Positions 20,962 through 31,970 of a stretch of 64,000 nt of DNA are shown piece by piece. The notes under the pieces were generated by a model that had not been told where the DNA came from, made no database searches, and saw nothing but the letters and a program-made list of their open reading frames with translations. The first letter of the stretch is position 1. The number at the start of each line of letters is the position of its first letter. Position numbers and translations under genes: made by a program. Origin of the DNA: Megaustenia siamemsis (Eukaryota; Mollusca; Gastropoda; Stylommatophora; Ariophantidae); contig JAVIAB010000092.1 of the NCBI GenBank assembly GCA_032433765.1, positions 38,391,718 to 38,455,717 of the forward strand. Reading direction: 5' to 3'.

Positions 20962-23651
20962 AAAAGAACAAAAAGCGAAAATGGATAACTAACACCATCA
21001 TCATCATCATCATCATCATCATCGTCATCATCATCATCATCGAGTGCCGTCTCGGCAACGAAGGTTGGCTACCATGAAGCGTCATTCTGCTCTGTATCTT
21101 GCTTTGAGGTGCAGGTTGTCATAGGTTTATTTGTCCATCTTTTGATATTACTCGTCCATTTTAGTCTTGGTCTGCCTCTGCCTCTTTTGCCTTGTATTTT
21201 CCACTCCAGGATTACTTTTAGTAGGCTGCTGTTTCTTTTAACATGGCCCAAAAATCGCATTTGTCTTGTTTGAATTGTGTTTAGTAGTTCTCTTTTCATT
21301 TTTAGTTGTTTTAAGACTTCGTCGTTTGTTTTCTTTTCCTTCCATCCAATTCTACCTATTCTTCTATATATCCGCATTTTAAAGGCTTCAATTCTCTGTC
21401 TTGTTTTCTTGCCTAATGTCCATGTTTCTACACCATATATGAATATTGAGAAGATGTAACATTTTGCTATTCTTAGTTTTAGCCCTGGTGTTATTTGTTT
21501 TGATGTTAGTATATTCTTCATGACATTAAAATTACTTTTTGCCATTCCTATTCTTTTGTTTATTTCAGTTGTATATTTTCCACCACTGGTTATAGTATGT
21601 CCAAGGTATTTGTAGTTCTGAACTGTCTCCAGGTCTATTCCTTCAATTTTGATATCCACTTGTGGGTCTTTAGTATTTTCTTTGTTTATGATCATAGTTT
21701 TAGTCTCTTGATATTCATATCTAGTCCATATTTTTTGCTTGTCTTGTTTATTTCATTAAGTAATTGTTGTAGATCTTTAACTAACACCATCTTAGAAAAA
21801 AAAAAGGAGACAAGCGAAGAACCCTGCCCAATACAATAAATTAGATAATGAAATACGCAAAATGTGCAAAAAGGCAAAAAAAGACTGGCTCAGTTAAAAA
21901 TGTATAGAAATAGAAACTATGGAAAGCAAAGAAGACTTAAGAGGACTGCACACATAAATAAAGAGAATGACTAATAAAAATTTTAAAAAGCCACAGAAAG
22001 CGGCTGCATTGCAGACAGAAAAGGAAAAATGCTAACAGACAACAAAGATATAATAGATAGGTGGCAGGAATATATAACATAATTATTTTATGATCAAAAA
22101 GACACGAAACCAATTATAAAATGTACATCAGGATATAAAATCTTAAAATCTGAGGTAGAGAAAGCTATACAATGAAAAAGCGAAAAGTAGCAGGACCTGA
22201 CAACATACAGATAGAAATGATACAGGCACTAGAAGATTTTGGCATTGAAGTGAATACAGACATATGCAACGACATATACCATACAGGATACATACCAAAT
22301 GAACTAAAACATCAACTTTCATTGTATTGCCTAAAAGGAATGGTGCAGTTGAATGCAGTGACTTTAGAACAATAAGCCTATGGGTCATGTTACAAAAATC
22401 TTGCTTAAAGTTATACAAGGGAGGATTCAGAATAAAATCAATACAGAATTAGATGATCAGCAATTTGGATATAGGAAAAATAGTGTGACAAAAGAAGCCA
22501 TATTCTGCATGAGAACATTAATCCAAAAGTACACAGAAGTAAACAAACCAATATATGCCTGCTTCATAGGCTACACCAAAGCTTTTAATAGAATACACCA
22601 CAAACAACTTATAAAATGCCTTGAAGAGATGCACCTAGATAACAGGGACATACGACTAATATGTAATTTATACTGGGAGCAAACAGCAACAATAAAATAT
22701 AACAAAATGAACTCTGCACCCATTGATATAAAAGGAGGAGTGATACAGGGATGCATCCTATCGCCAGGCTTGTTCAATCTATACACTGAGCAAATCTTTA
22801 AAAACATCACAGAGATGCCAGGCCTGAACATTAATGGAAAAATAATCAATAACCTAAGATATCCTGATGATACTGTACTATTAGCAGAAAGTCCTAAAAT
22901 CTACAATAAATACTTAATGAAATAAACATGACAAGCAAAAAATATGGATTAGATATGAATATCAAAAAGACTAAAATTATGATTATAAATAAAGAAAATA
23001 CTCAAAATCACCAAGTGGATATCGAAATTGAAGGAATAGACCTGTAGACAGTTCAGAACTACAACTACCTTGTACATACTATAACCAGTGATGGAAAATG
23101 TACAACTGAAATAAACAAAAGAATAGGAATAGCAAAAAGAAATATTTATGTCATGCAAAAATATACTAACATAAAAAAATATAACGCCAGGACTAAAACT
23201 AAGAATAGCAAAATGTTAAATCTTCTCTACATTCCTATATGGTGCAAAAACATGGAAACTAGGCAAGAAAACAGAACAAAGAATTGAAGCCTTTGTAATC
23301 TGAATATATAGAAAAATAGGTAGAATTGTATGGAATGAAAACGAATGTTGAAGTCTTAAAACAACTAAAAATGAAAAGAGAATTACTAAACACATTTCAA
23401 ATAAGACAAATGCGATTTTTGGACCATGTTAAAAGACACAACAGCCTGCTAAAGGTAATCTTGGAGGGAAAAATACAAGGTAAAAGAGGCAGAGGCAGAC
23501 TAAAGCTAACATGGACGAGTAATACCAACAGATGGACAAATCAGACTTTGACAACCTGCACCATCAAGGCAAGAGACAGAGAAACAAATGATGCTCCATG
23601 GTAGCCAACCTTCGTTGCGGAGATAACACTCGATGATGATGATGATGGTGA
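20962..23651 (+). mobile_element. family A3 LINE, interrupted by a second A3 LINE
   Basis: The outer plus-strand copy starts at 20962 and is interrupted at 20999 by an inverted A3 copy. It resumes at 21792 (AACACCATCTTAGAAAA) and ends in a TGATGATGATGG tail near 23640. Recognisable are GPDNIQIEMIQALEDFG (about 22195), GCILSPGLFNLYTEQ (about 22750), a degenerate RYPDDTVLLAE box in place of YADD (about 22858), and the C-terminus KIQGKRGRGR (about 23475). The residue change in the active site and many stops make it inactive. An 11-of-12 duplication (AGACCTATGTTG / AGATCTATGTTG) lies at 20950-20961 and 23652-23663. Confidence 0.88.
21000..21777 (-). mobile_element. family A3 LINE nested inside another A3 LINE
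   Basis: A minus-strand copy with a TGATGA tail at its left end (21000-21045), inserted with a perfect 14-bp duplication TAACTAACACCATC at 20986-20999 and 21778-21791. It contains one clean frame of 208 codons (21695-21069) covering the post-RT region: VQNYKYLGHTITSGG, CYIFSIFIYGVETWTLG, RIYRRIGRIGWKEKK, RQMRFLGHVKRN and KIQGKRGRGRPRLKW. The RT catalytic core is missing through 5' truncation. It is less damaged than its host copy, consistent with being the younger insertion. Confidence 0.92.
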
Positions 23652-23663
23652 AGATCTATGTTG

Positions 23664-24170
23664 TATAGTAAAGGGATATGATTTGTGTGCATGATTGATA
23701 CTTTACAACCATCTTACAGAAAGCTTTTACGTATAGCATTGGGAGAACAAAGAATATATTCTAAGTCTGGGTTGCAAAGTTAATGAAACTATTAAATAGA
23801 CACGAACACGAACACGATAAACAATTCCATAGTGTTGGTCTCCCAGTGCTGGTATTATTCTAGTATTAGATAGTTTGAGTATTTGATGTAAACAAGATTG
23901 TTCTTATATAGAACAAGGGCTGATACAAGCAAATAGCTCTTCCAGACAGGGATAGAGTTCTATAGATCACCAGGGAAATGTCTATAAAAATTGGATGGTT
24001 AATGTAAGTGGCGAAACATCATAAAACAAGGTAACTGTATGTAGAGAAGAGTGGGATGTTCATTAACGCGGCACAGATAAGATTGAGAGTTAAGAGATCC
24101 AGCTTTGTGATAAGTCCTGCCCTGGCAATTACCTGCATTTGCTCTTTCATTTGATGAATGTTCATCTTCC
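23664..24170. other. unassigned DNA
   Basis: No gene or repeat is recognised. Confidence 0.5.
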
Positions 24171-24890
24171 ACTTTATTATTCTTCCCCTCCACATTTGCC
24201 TCTCAGCGTCGAATATAAATATAATTTGCGGTCTTTTGTTCTTCTCTGGGTCTCTTGTGCTGTTATGTTTTCAAGTGTTTCTAATTTTTCCATCAATCAA
24301 TTTTTTGTGGACGACCCTTCTTGTGTCTGGTGTCCACGTAACGTTCATTAGAGGCTCATTGTGCATGTTTAGACCTTTATGTTTTATCACGTGGCAAAAC
24401 CATTTTATTTGTTGTTTCTTTATGTATTCTATTGTGAGAAAAGTTCTTAGCATTTTTTTTCTCTGTTCTTCACTTGTGATCTTATTTCTAATGATATTTT
24501 CTGTTATACTATTAAGGAATATCATTTCGGTAATGGTTATTTTTCTTAACGCTCTTGAGTCTAGAGTCAAGTCTGGCATTGATAGCATAAGCTGTCACCA
24601 TACTTTGGAGTGTTTAGTACACCCCACCATTGGCTCATTGATAGCATAAGCTGTCACCATACCTTGGAGTGTTTAGTACACCCCACCATTGGCTCATTGA
24701 TAGCATAAGCTGTCACCATACCTTGGAGTGTTTAGTACACCCCACCATTGGCTCATTGATAGCATAACATCGAGATAAAGATTATGTTTTAAAGTGCACG
24801 TTTTGCCTCTAGTGTTATTCCCTTGTTTGACAGCAGTGACGATAGTTGTCCGGTTATTTGACGAGCTCTGTTGCATCTTGAGTTTTGAGT
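24171..24890 (-). mobile_element. family B LINE fragment with an internal 59-bp tandem array
   Basis: The minus strand carries the family B thumb region (24775-24890 matches the 38.06-38.16 kb copy by eye) and the C-terminal module IEYIKKQQIKWFCHVIKHKG (about 24430). The two parts are separated by a three-unit 59-bp array. Stops and frameshifts are present throughout, with no RT core. It is a dead fragment. Confidence 0.75.
24577..24768 (+). repeat. 59-bp tandem repeat, three copies
   Basis: Units begin at about 24581, 24640 and 24699. Each is GATAGCATAAGCTGTCACC ... CCCCACCATTGGCTCATT, nearly identical, and the last is followed by a partial GATAGCATAA. ATTGATAGCATAA therefore occurs four times and brackets each 46-bp core. 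Confidence 0.92.
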
Positions 24891-25124
24891 ATCCATCTTG
24901 TTGCGAAAATAAACTCTAAGAATTATGTAGATGATAACAAAAGCAACTAGGCATGTAAACGTTTTATAAACAAATCGAAATCTACTAGAGCTAGATACAA
25001 TAAGTAAATGCGTTCAACATATTTGATGCTGCAGTAGCGTAACATGATACGGGAAAACAAAATCGTTCACAACATCGCGATGTTCCATCAGACAATTTTA
25101 GTTACTGACCGCTATTACAGAACA
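24891..25124. other. unassigned DNA
   Basis: A short stretch with nothing recognised. Confidence 0.5.
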
Positions 25125-25655
25125 TCGTCATCATCAAGTACTATGCTTGCTGGCGTAGGTGATCTTGTCTCTCCACAACTTTCGATCTCGACAGTTGTTT
25201 ATCATTTCTATTGTTGACCTTCTGCCAAGCCATTCTCTTAAGATGTCTGGTACCTTTTCTCTTTGCTTCCCTCTATCTCTTCGTCCGTCAATTTTACCAG
25301 TTGTCACAATATATTCCAGCATTTATCTTCTCATTGCATGGCTAAAAAAAAATTACCTTTTTCTTCCTAAATTTGGAAATTTGCTTTATTTTTGCTTTGG
25401 TCTCTTTCAGAACGTTTTCAATACTCTTCTTAGCTGTCCATGGTATTCTCAACATTCTTCCGTAAAACCACATTTCTACAGTCTCCAGTGATTTTCTTGT
25501 CGATTGTCCTATTGTCCATGATTTACATCAATATATCTTAAACTGGCTCTACATAATATTTAAGAACTGTTTTTCTTTCTTTCTATTGTCAAAAATGGTT
25601 AGCATAGTAGCTTCCTCACCTTTTTTGAAAGCAGCTTTTGCATGAACCATTCTGC

Positions 25656-25811
25656 TTCTCACCTCTGTTGTGCATCTACCATCTCTGTTGTGCATCTTCT
25701 CACCTCTGTTGTGCATCTACCACCTCTGTTGTGCATCTACCATCTCTGTTGTGCATCTTCTCACCTCTGTTGTGCATCTTATCACCTCTGTTGTGCATCT
25801 ACCATCTGAGG
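25656..25811. repeat. short tandem repeat grown inside an A1 LINE
   Basis: CTCTGTTGTGCATCT with variable TACCAT, TACCAC or TCTCAC linkers is repeated about eight times. Other A1 copies have a single version of this segment (about 5365-5395), so the array expanded from LINE sequence. Confidence 0.85.
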
Positions 25812-25846
25812 TTCACATTGTTCCAAGATATTACAAATTCATTTAC

Positions 25847-25984
25847 ACAGTGCAACGTTTTAACAGGTATTCAATCAGAGTGGATCTAACACTCTAATTG
25901 ACTTTAATTATGATGTCAATTCGCTTAAACAGACAGCTGTCTTCATGTGAGAGTCTGGAATCCTACTCTGTTTGAGTCCTGATA

Positions 25985-26034
<50 letters not shown>
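25847..26034. mobile_element. unidentified 188-bp insertion with AG tail
   Basis: Comparison with the A1 copy at about 5420 shows that the LINE sequence breaks after ATTTAC (25841-25846) and resumes with ATTTAC (26035-26040). Between lie about 140 bp of unrelated sequence and a perfect AG run of about 48 bp (25987-26034). A 6-bp duplication is short for a LINE-driven event. The element class is unknown. Confidence 0.5.
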
Positions 26035-26039
<5 letters not shown>

Positions 26040-26642
26040 CCTATTTTAATATTTTTACACTTGTCTTTATTGTGCATTGCGGTGATGCCTTTTTCTTTGC
26101 TGTTGCCATTACTTCTATCTTTTTGCTCTCTAGGCTGAGTTCTTTATTTTTGCTTTCCTGTATTATAATGTCTAACATTTCTTGTAACTTATTTTCACTC
26201 GTAACGATTAAGACTGTATCATCAGCATATCTTTTGATTATTTATATTATGACCTGCAATTGTTATTCTAGGTATGCCCCTTATGGATCATAAAATCATC
26301 TGACTATAAATATTAAACAAATATGGTGACAGCACACAACCTTACATGACACCATGTTTTATTTGTTGAAATATTCCCGAATGATTTCCAGTTCTTATGA
26401 CCACTGTTTGTTGCCAGTATATGTTCTTTATTATTCTTAGTTCATTGCTGTCTACGTTTACGCCTTCTAAAATTTTAATTATTTCTTGGTGCTTTACTTT
26501 GTCAAATGCTTTGGTATAATCTGTGAAACATAGGTATAGATCTGTTTTCACCTCTATAGCCTTTTCTACTAAAGATCTTATGATGTATATGGCATTGTTC
26601 GCACCTTTACCTCTAACAAAACTATACTGTTCATATCTAATT

Positions 26643-28069
26643 GTTAAACAAAAAAAGCAGCATAGACTTAGAATGACTTGAAACACCAATAAACTTATAA
26701 TAGTCTTGGGATATAAATAAATTAAGAATTCGCTTGGACGTCATTAAACTTATACTGGACTTGGGATATAAATATATACAGTGAACTTTTAAGGATACAT
26801 GTACCAATAAACGTTGAAAAACTCGTTGTCCTCACTGAAGTTTGTCGAGTCATTGAAAAAAGATGTCAGGACATGAAGAGCAAAACTAACTATAGATCGT
26901 TTGTTTTCACAATTGTGTCCAATTAATTACTGAAACATAATGCAGGTCCTGTGAGCGAATGCAAGGAATTACATAATTTTTTGACAGAGATCAACGCAAA
27001 CTCAAAGTTAGGAAATAGGTGTGAGCAATGTATTATTTTAGTACAGTGTATGGCTGTGAATATGGAAGAGCAATAAAGAAGGAAACACTACTACTGTCAT
27101 TTCTTCATTCGAACTACATTATTAATATTCTCCCAATATTCTGGACAAATAATGCTGTGAACCTAGAATCTCTGAAAAATATGGAAACAGTCTGCGTTTA
27201 AAACAATGTTTTTCTGTTTCATCAAGTATGAACTGAATGTCGTAGATTGCAAGAGTTAAATATTTAAATGCAGTGTTTTAGGTAGCCTGAGTGTCGGTAC
27301 TTACGTTTGTAAGGTTGACTGCCGGAGTAAATTATACTTTATCTGTTGCTGAATGTTTTCATTTCCTTGGATTTGTGCGCAATTAACGTTGATGGTTAAT
27401 TAGGCACCTGTTAGCGATAATGCAATGCTTCGCTCTACCGGGTTTATGTGGCTTGTCAGCCTTGGTAGGCAGTTCATGGAAGAAGGAGTGTGGTTGGTGG
27501 GAAGGGGGGAGGCGGTTTAACTGTGTGACAGCAACACGCCGGTCAGTTACTAATTTTCACCTCTCTTCCCTCACAGTTAGGAGCTGTGGAATATCAAGAC
27601 TGAGAAGAGGTTACTCAAAATAACACTGTATACAAGTAGAATGGACGAAGATTATAAAAGTGAAGTATTTGAAGTGCCAGTTCAGTGCTATATCAATAAT
27701 AAAAACCGCATTATAATTTCAAGATATAATACGTCACATGAGTGCCAGAAAGGACGGAACATTGACAAATGATGGAAAGGTAATTTCATTGGAAGGGTGG
27801 AAGCTCAGTGACAAGTTGAAGGATGACAACACATGGGAGTAGAAAGATGAAATTTTGGTGGCAAATGGTAGGATGAACACTCGGTGGCAAGTGGAGGAAT
27901 GAAACTCGGCGAGAAAGGGGAAGTTTAAAAAACAGCAGAGTCAAGAGGAAAGTCGAAGAACTCGTTGACAAGTGGAAAGAGAATAAATTTGTTGAGGTAA
28001 AGGCATCAAGATGCACCAAGATGCGTAGAGATGCGAAGCTGATGTAAAGCTGATGATAATAGCAATACT
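26643..28069. other. unassigned DNA with a degenerate minisatellite
   Basis: No gene is identified. A 67-codon ORF at 27420-27623 lies in less AT-rich DNA and is followed by a CTCTTCCCTCACAG splice-acceptor-like string, but has no motif. At about 27790-27990 a degenerate minisatellite shows five loose copies of a GG(T/C)GGCAAGTGGAGGATGAA-like core. Confidence 0.4.
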
Positions 28070-28165
28070 AAAAAAAAAGGAAGAAAAAAGTGGTATGGTG
28101 ACTGCTTTACGTGGTAATGGACGAAACAAAAGTCGACGTTTCGGCCAAGTTTTACTTGGGGAGAG
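28070..28165 (-). mobile_element. Penelope-like terminal repeat remnant
   Basis: On the minus strand a CCAAG-TAAAA-CTTGG hairpin is followed by GCCGAAACGTCGAC, CGTCCATTACCACGTAAAGC and CCATACCACTTTTTT. The copy at 9.2 kb has GCCGAAACGTTG, CGTCCACTTATCACGTAAAGC and ACATACCATTTTTTT in the same order. The CTGATGA half of the hammerhead core is lost here. Confidence 0.6.
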
Positions 28166-28199
28166 TTAAAAGAGATAAAGGAGTCTAAGTCAGGAACAT

Positions 28200-29395
28200 T
28201 CAATTGAGGGAGAGCGGTCATTACGGGCGTCTGGGCTAGTTGGCTAGACGATACCGGGGACCATGAACAGTAGAGTTGCGACAGTGGACAGGACAGGTCA
28301 GTTAAGCTAGGATAGTCAAACTAGTAGGACTTAAATTCGAGTGAGAAGTGTCAGTTGTTACGAAGCTGTTAGCTTAGTCATGAGAAGAGACTTTTAGTAT
28401 TGTGAATGATATCACTAGTGCTCGTTTAGCAGAAGCCATGCTGAGCCAGTTGTTACGAAGCTGTTAGCTTATTAATGTGATGAGACTTTTAGTATTGTGA
28501 ATGATATCACTAGTGCTCGCTTAGCAGAAGCCATGTTGAGCCAGTTATTTATAAGCTGTTAGCTTAGTCATGTGAAGAGACTTTTTAGTATTGTGAATGA
28601 TATCACTAGTGCTCGTTTAGCAGAAGCCATGCTGAGCCAGTTGTTACGAAGCTGTTAGCTTATTAATGTGATGAGACTTTTAGTATTGTGAATGATATCA
28701 CTAGTGCTCGCTTTCCAGAAGCCATGCTGAGCCAGTTATTCCGAAGCTGTTAGCTTATTCATGAGAAGAGACTTTTTAGCTTTTTAGTATTGTGAACGAT
28801 ATCACTACTGTGGGTGTGATCCATATGGGAGTATGCCTTTGTGAGTAATAAACATGACATGTGTGAGTTCAACGGTGTTACTGACTGCTTTGTTTAAGCT
28901 AGTTGCGTTTTGTCTGACCTCAGTGAAGAACGGAGACTGGAGTTGTCATAAATTGTGGGCAGACAGTGCGGAGTACGGCATAACGATCACTGGCAAGGGT
29001 GAACGCCACAGGCTTATGGTCAATCGGGAGGCAGCATGGGTAGTAGTGGCCTCCAGAAAGCAACACGGGCTGATCTGCATCCCTAGGCAGTTCTAGACGT
29101 CGGTGTCAGTCAAGGGGCTGACCTACACGGTGACTGGATTAGTCGCCAAATTCAGCAACCGGCGGAGGGTGCCTTCGATGTCAGGGGCGCAAGGGCTCAA
29201 TTCTTTAAAGAGCCGCGGCAGCTGTCGAACAGAGGCCAATTCAATACAACGAGAGCAAGGGAGAACTAGCTCGCCACACATTCGGCTGCACAGCTCAACA
29301 GCGTTAGGCGCTACCAGACAACACATGAGGGTGCTAAAGGGTAGTGACAGCTTGAAAGTTGTGTTCATTACAATTGGTGCCTAAGGGGTGCACCT
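28200..29395 (+). mobile_element. possible LTR retroelement remnant
   Basis: After the 95-bp repeats come AATAAA, about 500 bp of less AT-rich DNA, and then TTCATTACA followed by ATTGGTGCC (about 29374). This resembles an LTR end followed by the start of a TGGTGCC-type primer-binding site. No gag or pol motif follows; the next sequence is a minisatellite. The reading rests on signal order only. Confidence 0.3.
28352..28806 (+). repeat. 95-bp tandem repeat, five copies
   Basis: Unit starts fall at about 28352, 28447, 28542, 28638 and 28733. Each begins CAGTTGTTACGAAGCTGTTAG (or a variant) and includes TATTGTGAATGATATCACT, a palindrome-rich core. Copies differ by a few bases and small indels. 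A following AATAAA (28848-28853) suggests it lies in the U3-like part of an LTR. Confidence 0.93.
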
Positions 29396-29533
29396 CGTTA
29401 CAATTACGTTTTACAATTGGGGTTGTGTAATACATCGTTACAAGCCCGTTACAGCCCTTCCTTGGGAACATTCCGAATATGAGTCTTGCTGCATGTTAGT
29501 GAAACAAAGTAATAACTTCGTAGCAATAGTTCA

Positions 29534-30405
29534 CACACACGTACACGCATACACACAGCCACAGCCAACCATCTGTGGAGACGGAGCTTTGTGTGGCTAC
29601 ACACACGCACACACATACACACATACACGCATACACACACATACACAACCAGCAGTCAACTGTCTGTGGAGACGGAGCATTGTGTGGCTACACACACACA
29701 CACACATAAACACATACACGCATACACACACATACACACCCAGCAGTCAACTGTCTGTGGAGACGGAGCATTGTGTGGCTACACACATGCACACACACAC
29801 GTACACGCATACACACGGCCAGCAGCCAACCATCTGTGGAGACGGAGCATTGTGTGGCTACCCGCATGCACACACACACATACACGCATACACACAGCCA
29901 GCAGCCAAACATCTGTGGAGGCGGAGCATTGTGTGGCTACACACATGCACACACACACACACACATACACGCATACACACTGCCAGCAGCCAAACATCTG
30001 TGGAGGCGGAGCATTGTGGGGCTACACACATGCACACACACACACACATACACGCATACACACAGCAGCAGCCAACCATCTGTGGAGACGGAGCATTGTG
30101 TGGCTACACACATGCACACACACACACACATACACGCATACACACAGCAGCAGCCAAACATCTGTGGAGACGGAGCATTGTGTGGCTACACACATGCATA
30201 CACACACACGTACACGCATACACACTGCCAGCAGCAAACCATCTGTGGAGACGGAGCATTGTGTGGCTACACACATGCACACACACACATACATGCATAC
30301 ACACAGCCAGCAGCCAACCATCTGTGGAGACGGAGCATTGTGTGGCTACACACACACATATATACATGCACGCACACACACTAATATATAAACGCACACT
30401 CACAC
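29534..30405 (+). repeat. 80-92 bp minisatellite, about ten units
   Basis: Each unit combines a unique-looking core (CATCTGTGGAGACGGAGCA, TTGTGTGGCTACACACATGC) with a CA-rich stretch containing CATACACGCATACACACA and CAGCAGCCAA. The CA part varies in length, giving periods from about 78 to 92 bp. Because the unit lacks stops, ORFs of 344, 266 and 203 codons run through it in three forward frames and others on the reverse strand; none shows gene-like properties. Confidence 0.95.
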
Positions 30406-30680
30406 GCATACATACCATATAAAAAGTCGATTGCACAGAGCTGTTTTATACAGAATAATGTTGTTATTCTAATTGCAACATGTACGAACTGTTCAACCGT
30501 AGTTTGTTGTTTTTTTTTCCAGAGATATACTTGATGTGTTCAACGTGGCGAACGTTCAAGTAACAATGACTGTATTATTACAGTGGATGCAACCTTAACT
30601 CGACTGGTTTGGGCTAAACAATACCATAGTTACTGCTGCTAACTTGTTGTTAAATCAAATTGTGAGTTTAATTTTTGTAT
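30406..30680. other. unassigned DNA
   Basis: Nothing is recognised between the minisatellite and the SINE. Confidence 0.5.
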
Positions 30681-30692
30681 CAGTGAATAAAA

Positions 30693-31058
30693 AAGTAAAG
30701 TAAAGTAAAGTACCCCCCGTCACGCCAAGTGGCGTATAGGGAAATATGGTGTTAGTGACCCTATATTTTACAGACCTTCAGCACATGATTTTTGGGGTAA
30801 TGTGGTCGGTATTACGCCCGTGCTGCTTTTACTTTCCCAGAAAAAATCCGGTACCCATTTAAGGCTGGGTGAACCCGGAGCCGTCGGTTGGGATCGAACC
30901 CTACCCCTTGTCCGTAGTAGTCCAGTTCACTAACCACTGAGCTATCGCGGCTCCTACTAATTTTTAGGGAATTAGTAAAACCCAGGTGTCCTCGCCAGGG
31001 TTCGAACCCCGGCTGTTGCCGTGGTAAGCCAACCGCCTATCGATTGCGCTAACCGGAC
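30693..31058 (-). mobile_element. dimeric tRNA-derived SINE
   Basis: On the minus strand a first tRNA-like unit (31058 to about 30985) has GTCCGGTTAGCGCAATCGA with an A box, a GGGGTTCGAACCC B box and a GGACACC end that can pair with the GTCC start. After a short linker with an AATTCCCTAAAAATT hairpin, a complete family S SINE follows (GGAGCCGCGATAGCTCAG ... TACTTTACTTTAC). One perfect 12-bp duplication CAGTGAATAAAA encloses the whole composite at 30681-30692 and 31059-31070. The two units therefore moved together. Confidence 0.9.
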
Positions 31059-31070
31059 CAGTGAATAAAA

Positions 31071-31400
31071 GAATTAAATGAAATTTGTGGCTTATAAAAA
31101 TACACCAGCTGACCATTTTGTGGTTTGACAATTTGGTTGATTATCCATGGAATAAGTTTCATAGCAATCAAGGCAAACCCAAATCCTCTCCACCACCCGT
31201 ACCAGTATTTGTCGAAGCTTATGCAGATTTACTGTTCCAATAAGGTACTAATGATTGTCTAACTGATTGGCTTAGTAGGTCTACCAGCAGAGCCAACTCT
31301 TTACCATTCTAACCTTTCAATGTAATAGTATATAGACTAGGAATAGAATAGATCATAGACTGAGAGATTTAGCTTGCTTCAGATATGTTATTAGTTAACT
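31071..31400. other. unassigned DNA
   Basis: Nothing is recognised. Confidence 0.5.
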
Positions 31401-31412
31401 ATAAACTCAGAA

Positions 31413-31958
31413 TAATAAAAATAGAATAGCTCAGGCCAAAATAGCATTTCAGAAAATGAAAAATATCGTATGCAACAAATCTATGTCAATATAAATGAGA
31501 AAGAGAGTTCATCGGTGCAATATAGAACCAATTCTGACATCTGGAAGCGAATCATGCGAATCATGGACAGTAGACAAACAAATGAAAAGACGATTATAGG
31601 CCACAGAGATGGGATTTCTCAGAAGAATGTTGAAAGTTCCCTGGACAGAGAGAAAGACCAATGAGGAAGTTCTCAAAGAGGCCAACACAAAAAGGGAGCT
31701 CTTAAAAAACATCAGAAAGAAGCAATCAACATTTTTCGAGCACATCATGAGAAGAGGAAAGTATGAATACTTGGTAACAACTGGCAAAATAAAAGGAAGG
31801 AGATATCACGGACGACAAAGAGAGAAAATACTGGATAGCTTGGTGTCATGGCATGGAAAACAGTCAACAACAGAACTGATACGATGCACTGTAGATAGAA
31901 GATTGTGGAGGGACATGATCGCCTACGCCAACCAGCAGGGTACATGATGATGATGATG
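31413..31958 (+). mobile_element. family A2 LINE, 3' end
   Basis: A 5'-truncated plus-strand copy. The clean 112-codon frame at 31609-31947 covers the post-RT C-terminus: GFLRRMLKVPWTERKTNEEV, KKQSTFFEHIMRRGKYEYL, TTGKIKGRRYHGRQREK, WHGKQSTTELIRCTVDRRL and WRDMIAYANQQGT, then stop and a TGATGATGATGA tail. A perfect 12-bp duplication ATAAACTCAGAA lies at 31401-31412 and 31959-31970. There is no RT core, so it is not autonomous. Confidence 0.92.
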
Positions 31959-31970
31959 ATAAACTCAGAA

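Larger units (their letters stand above)
25125..26642 (-). mobile_element. family A1 LINE fragment, disrupted by repeats
   Basis: Minus-strand A1 copy with its TGATGA tail at 25125-25137. Seen: VRGKGANNAIYIIRSLVEKA and CFTDYTKAFDKVKHQ (26600-26490), an active-site region near 26215-26230, and the C-terminus TTGKIDGRRDRGKQREK (about 25290). Two disruptions are unique to this copy: a short-period tandem expansion at 25656-25811, and a 188-bp foreign segment ending in an AG repeat at 25847-26034. No clear TSD for the LINE itself was found. It is inactive. Confidence 0.85.

Noticed and set aside
21056..23640. Twin-priming inversion for the A3 pair at 21-23.6 kb
   Set aside because: Both segments include the same 3' end and their own tail, and the inner one has its own 14-bp duplication, so two separate insertions explain it better.
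27420..27623. Exon-like ORF followed by a CTCTTCCCTCACAG splice-acceptor-like string
   Set aside because: The acceptor lies inside the ORF rather than at its start, no donor or second exon is recognisable, and the peptide has no motif.
29388..30422. A 344-codon His/Thr-rich ORF that could look like a histidine-rich protein gene
   Set aside because: It is a CA-rich minisatellite open in several frames on both strands. Units shift frame relative to each other, and no start context, signal peptide or domain is seen.
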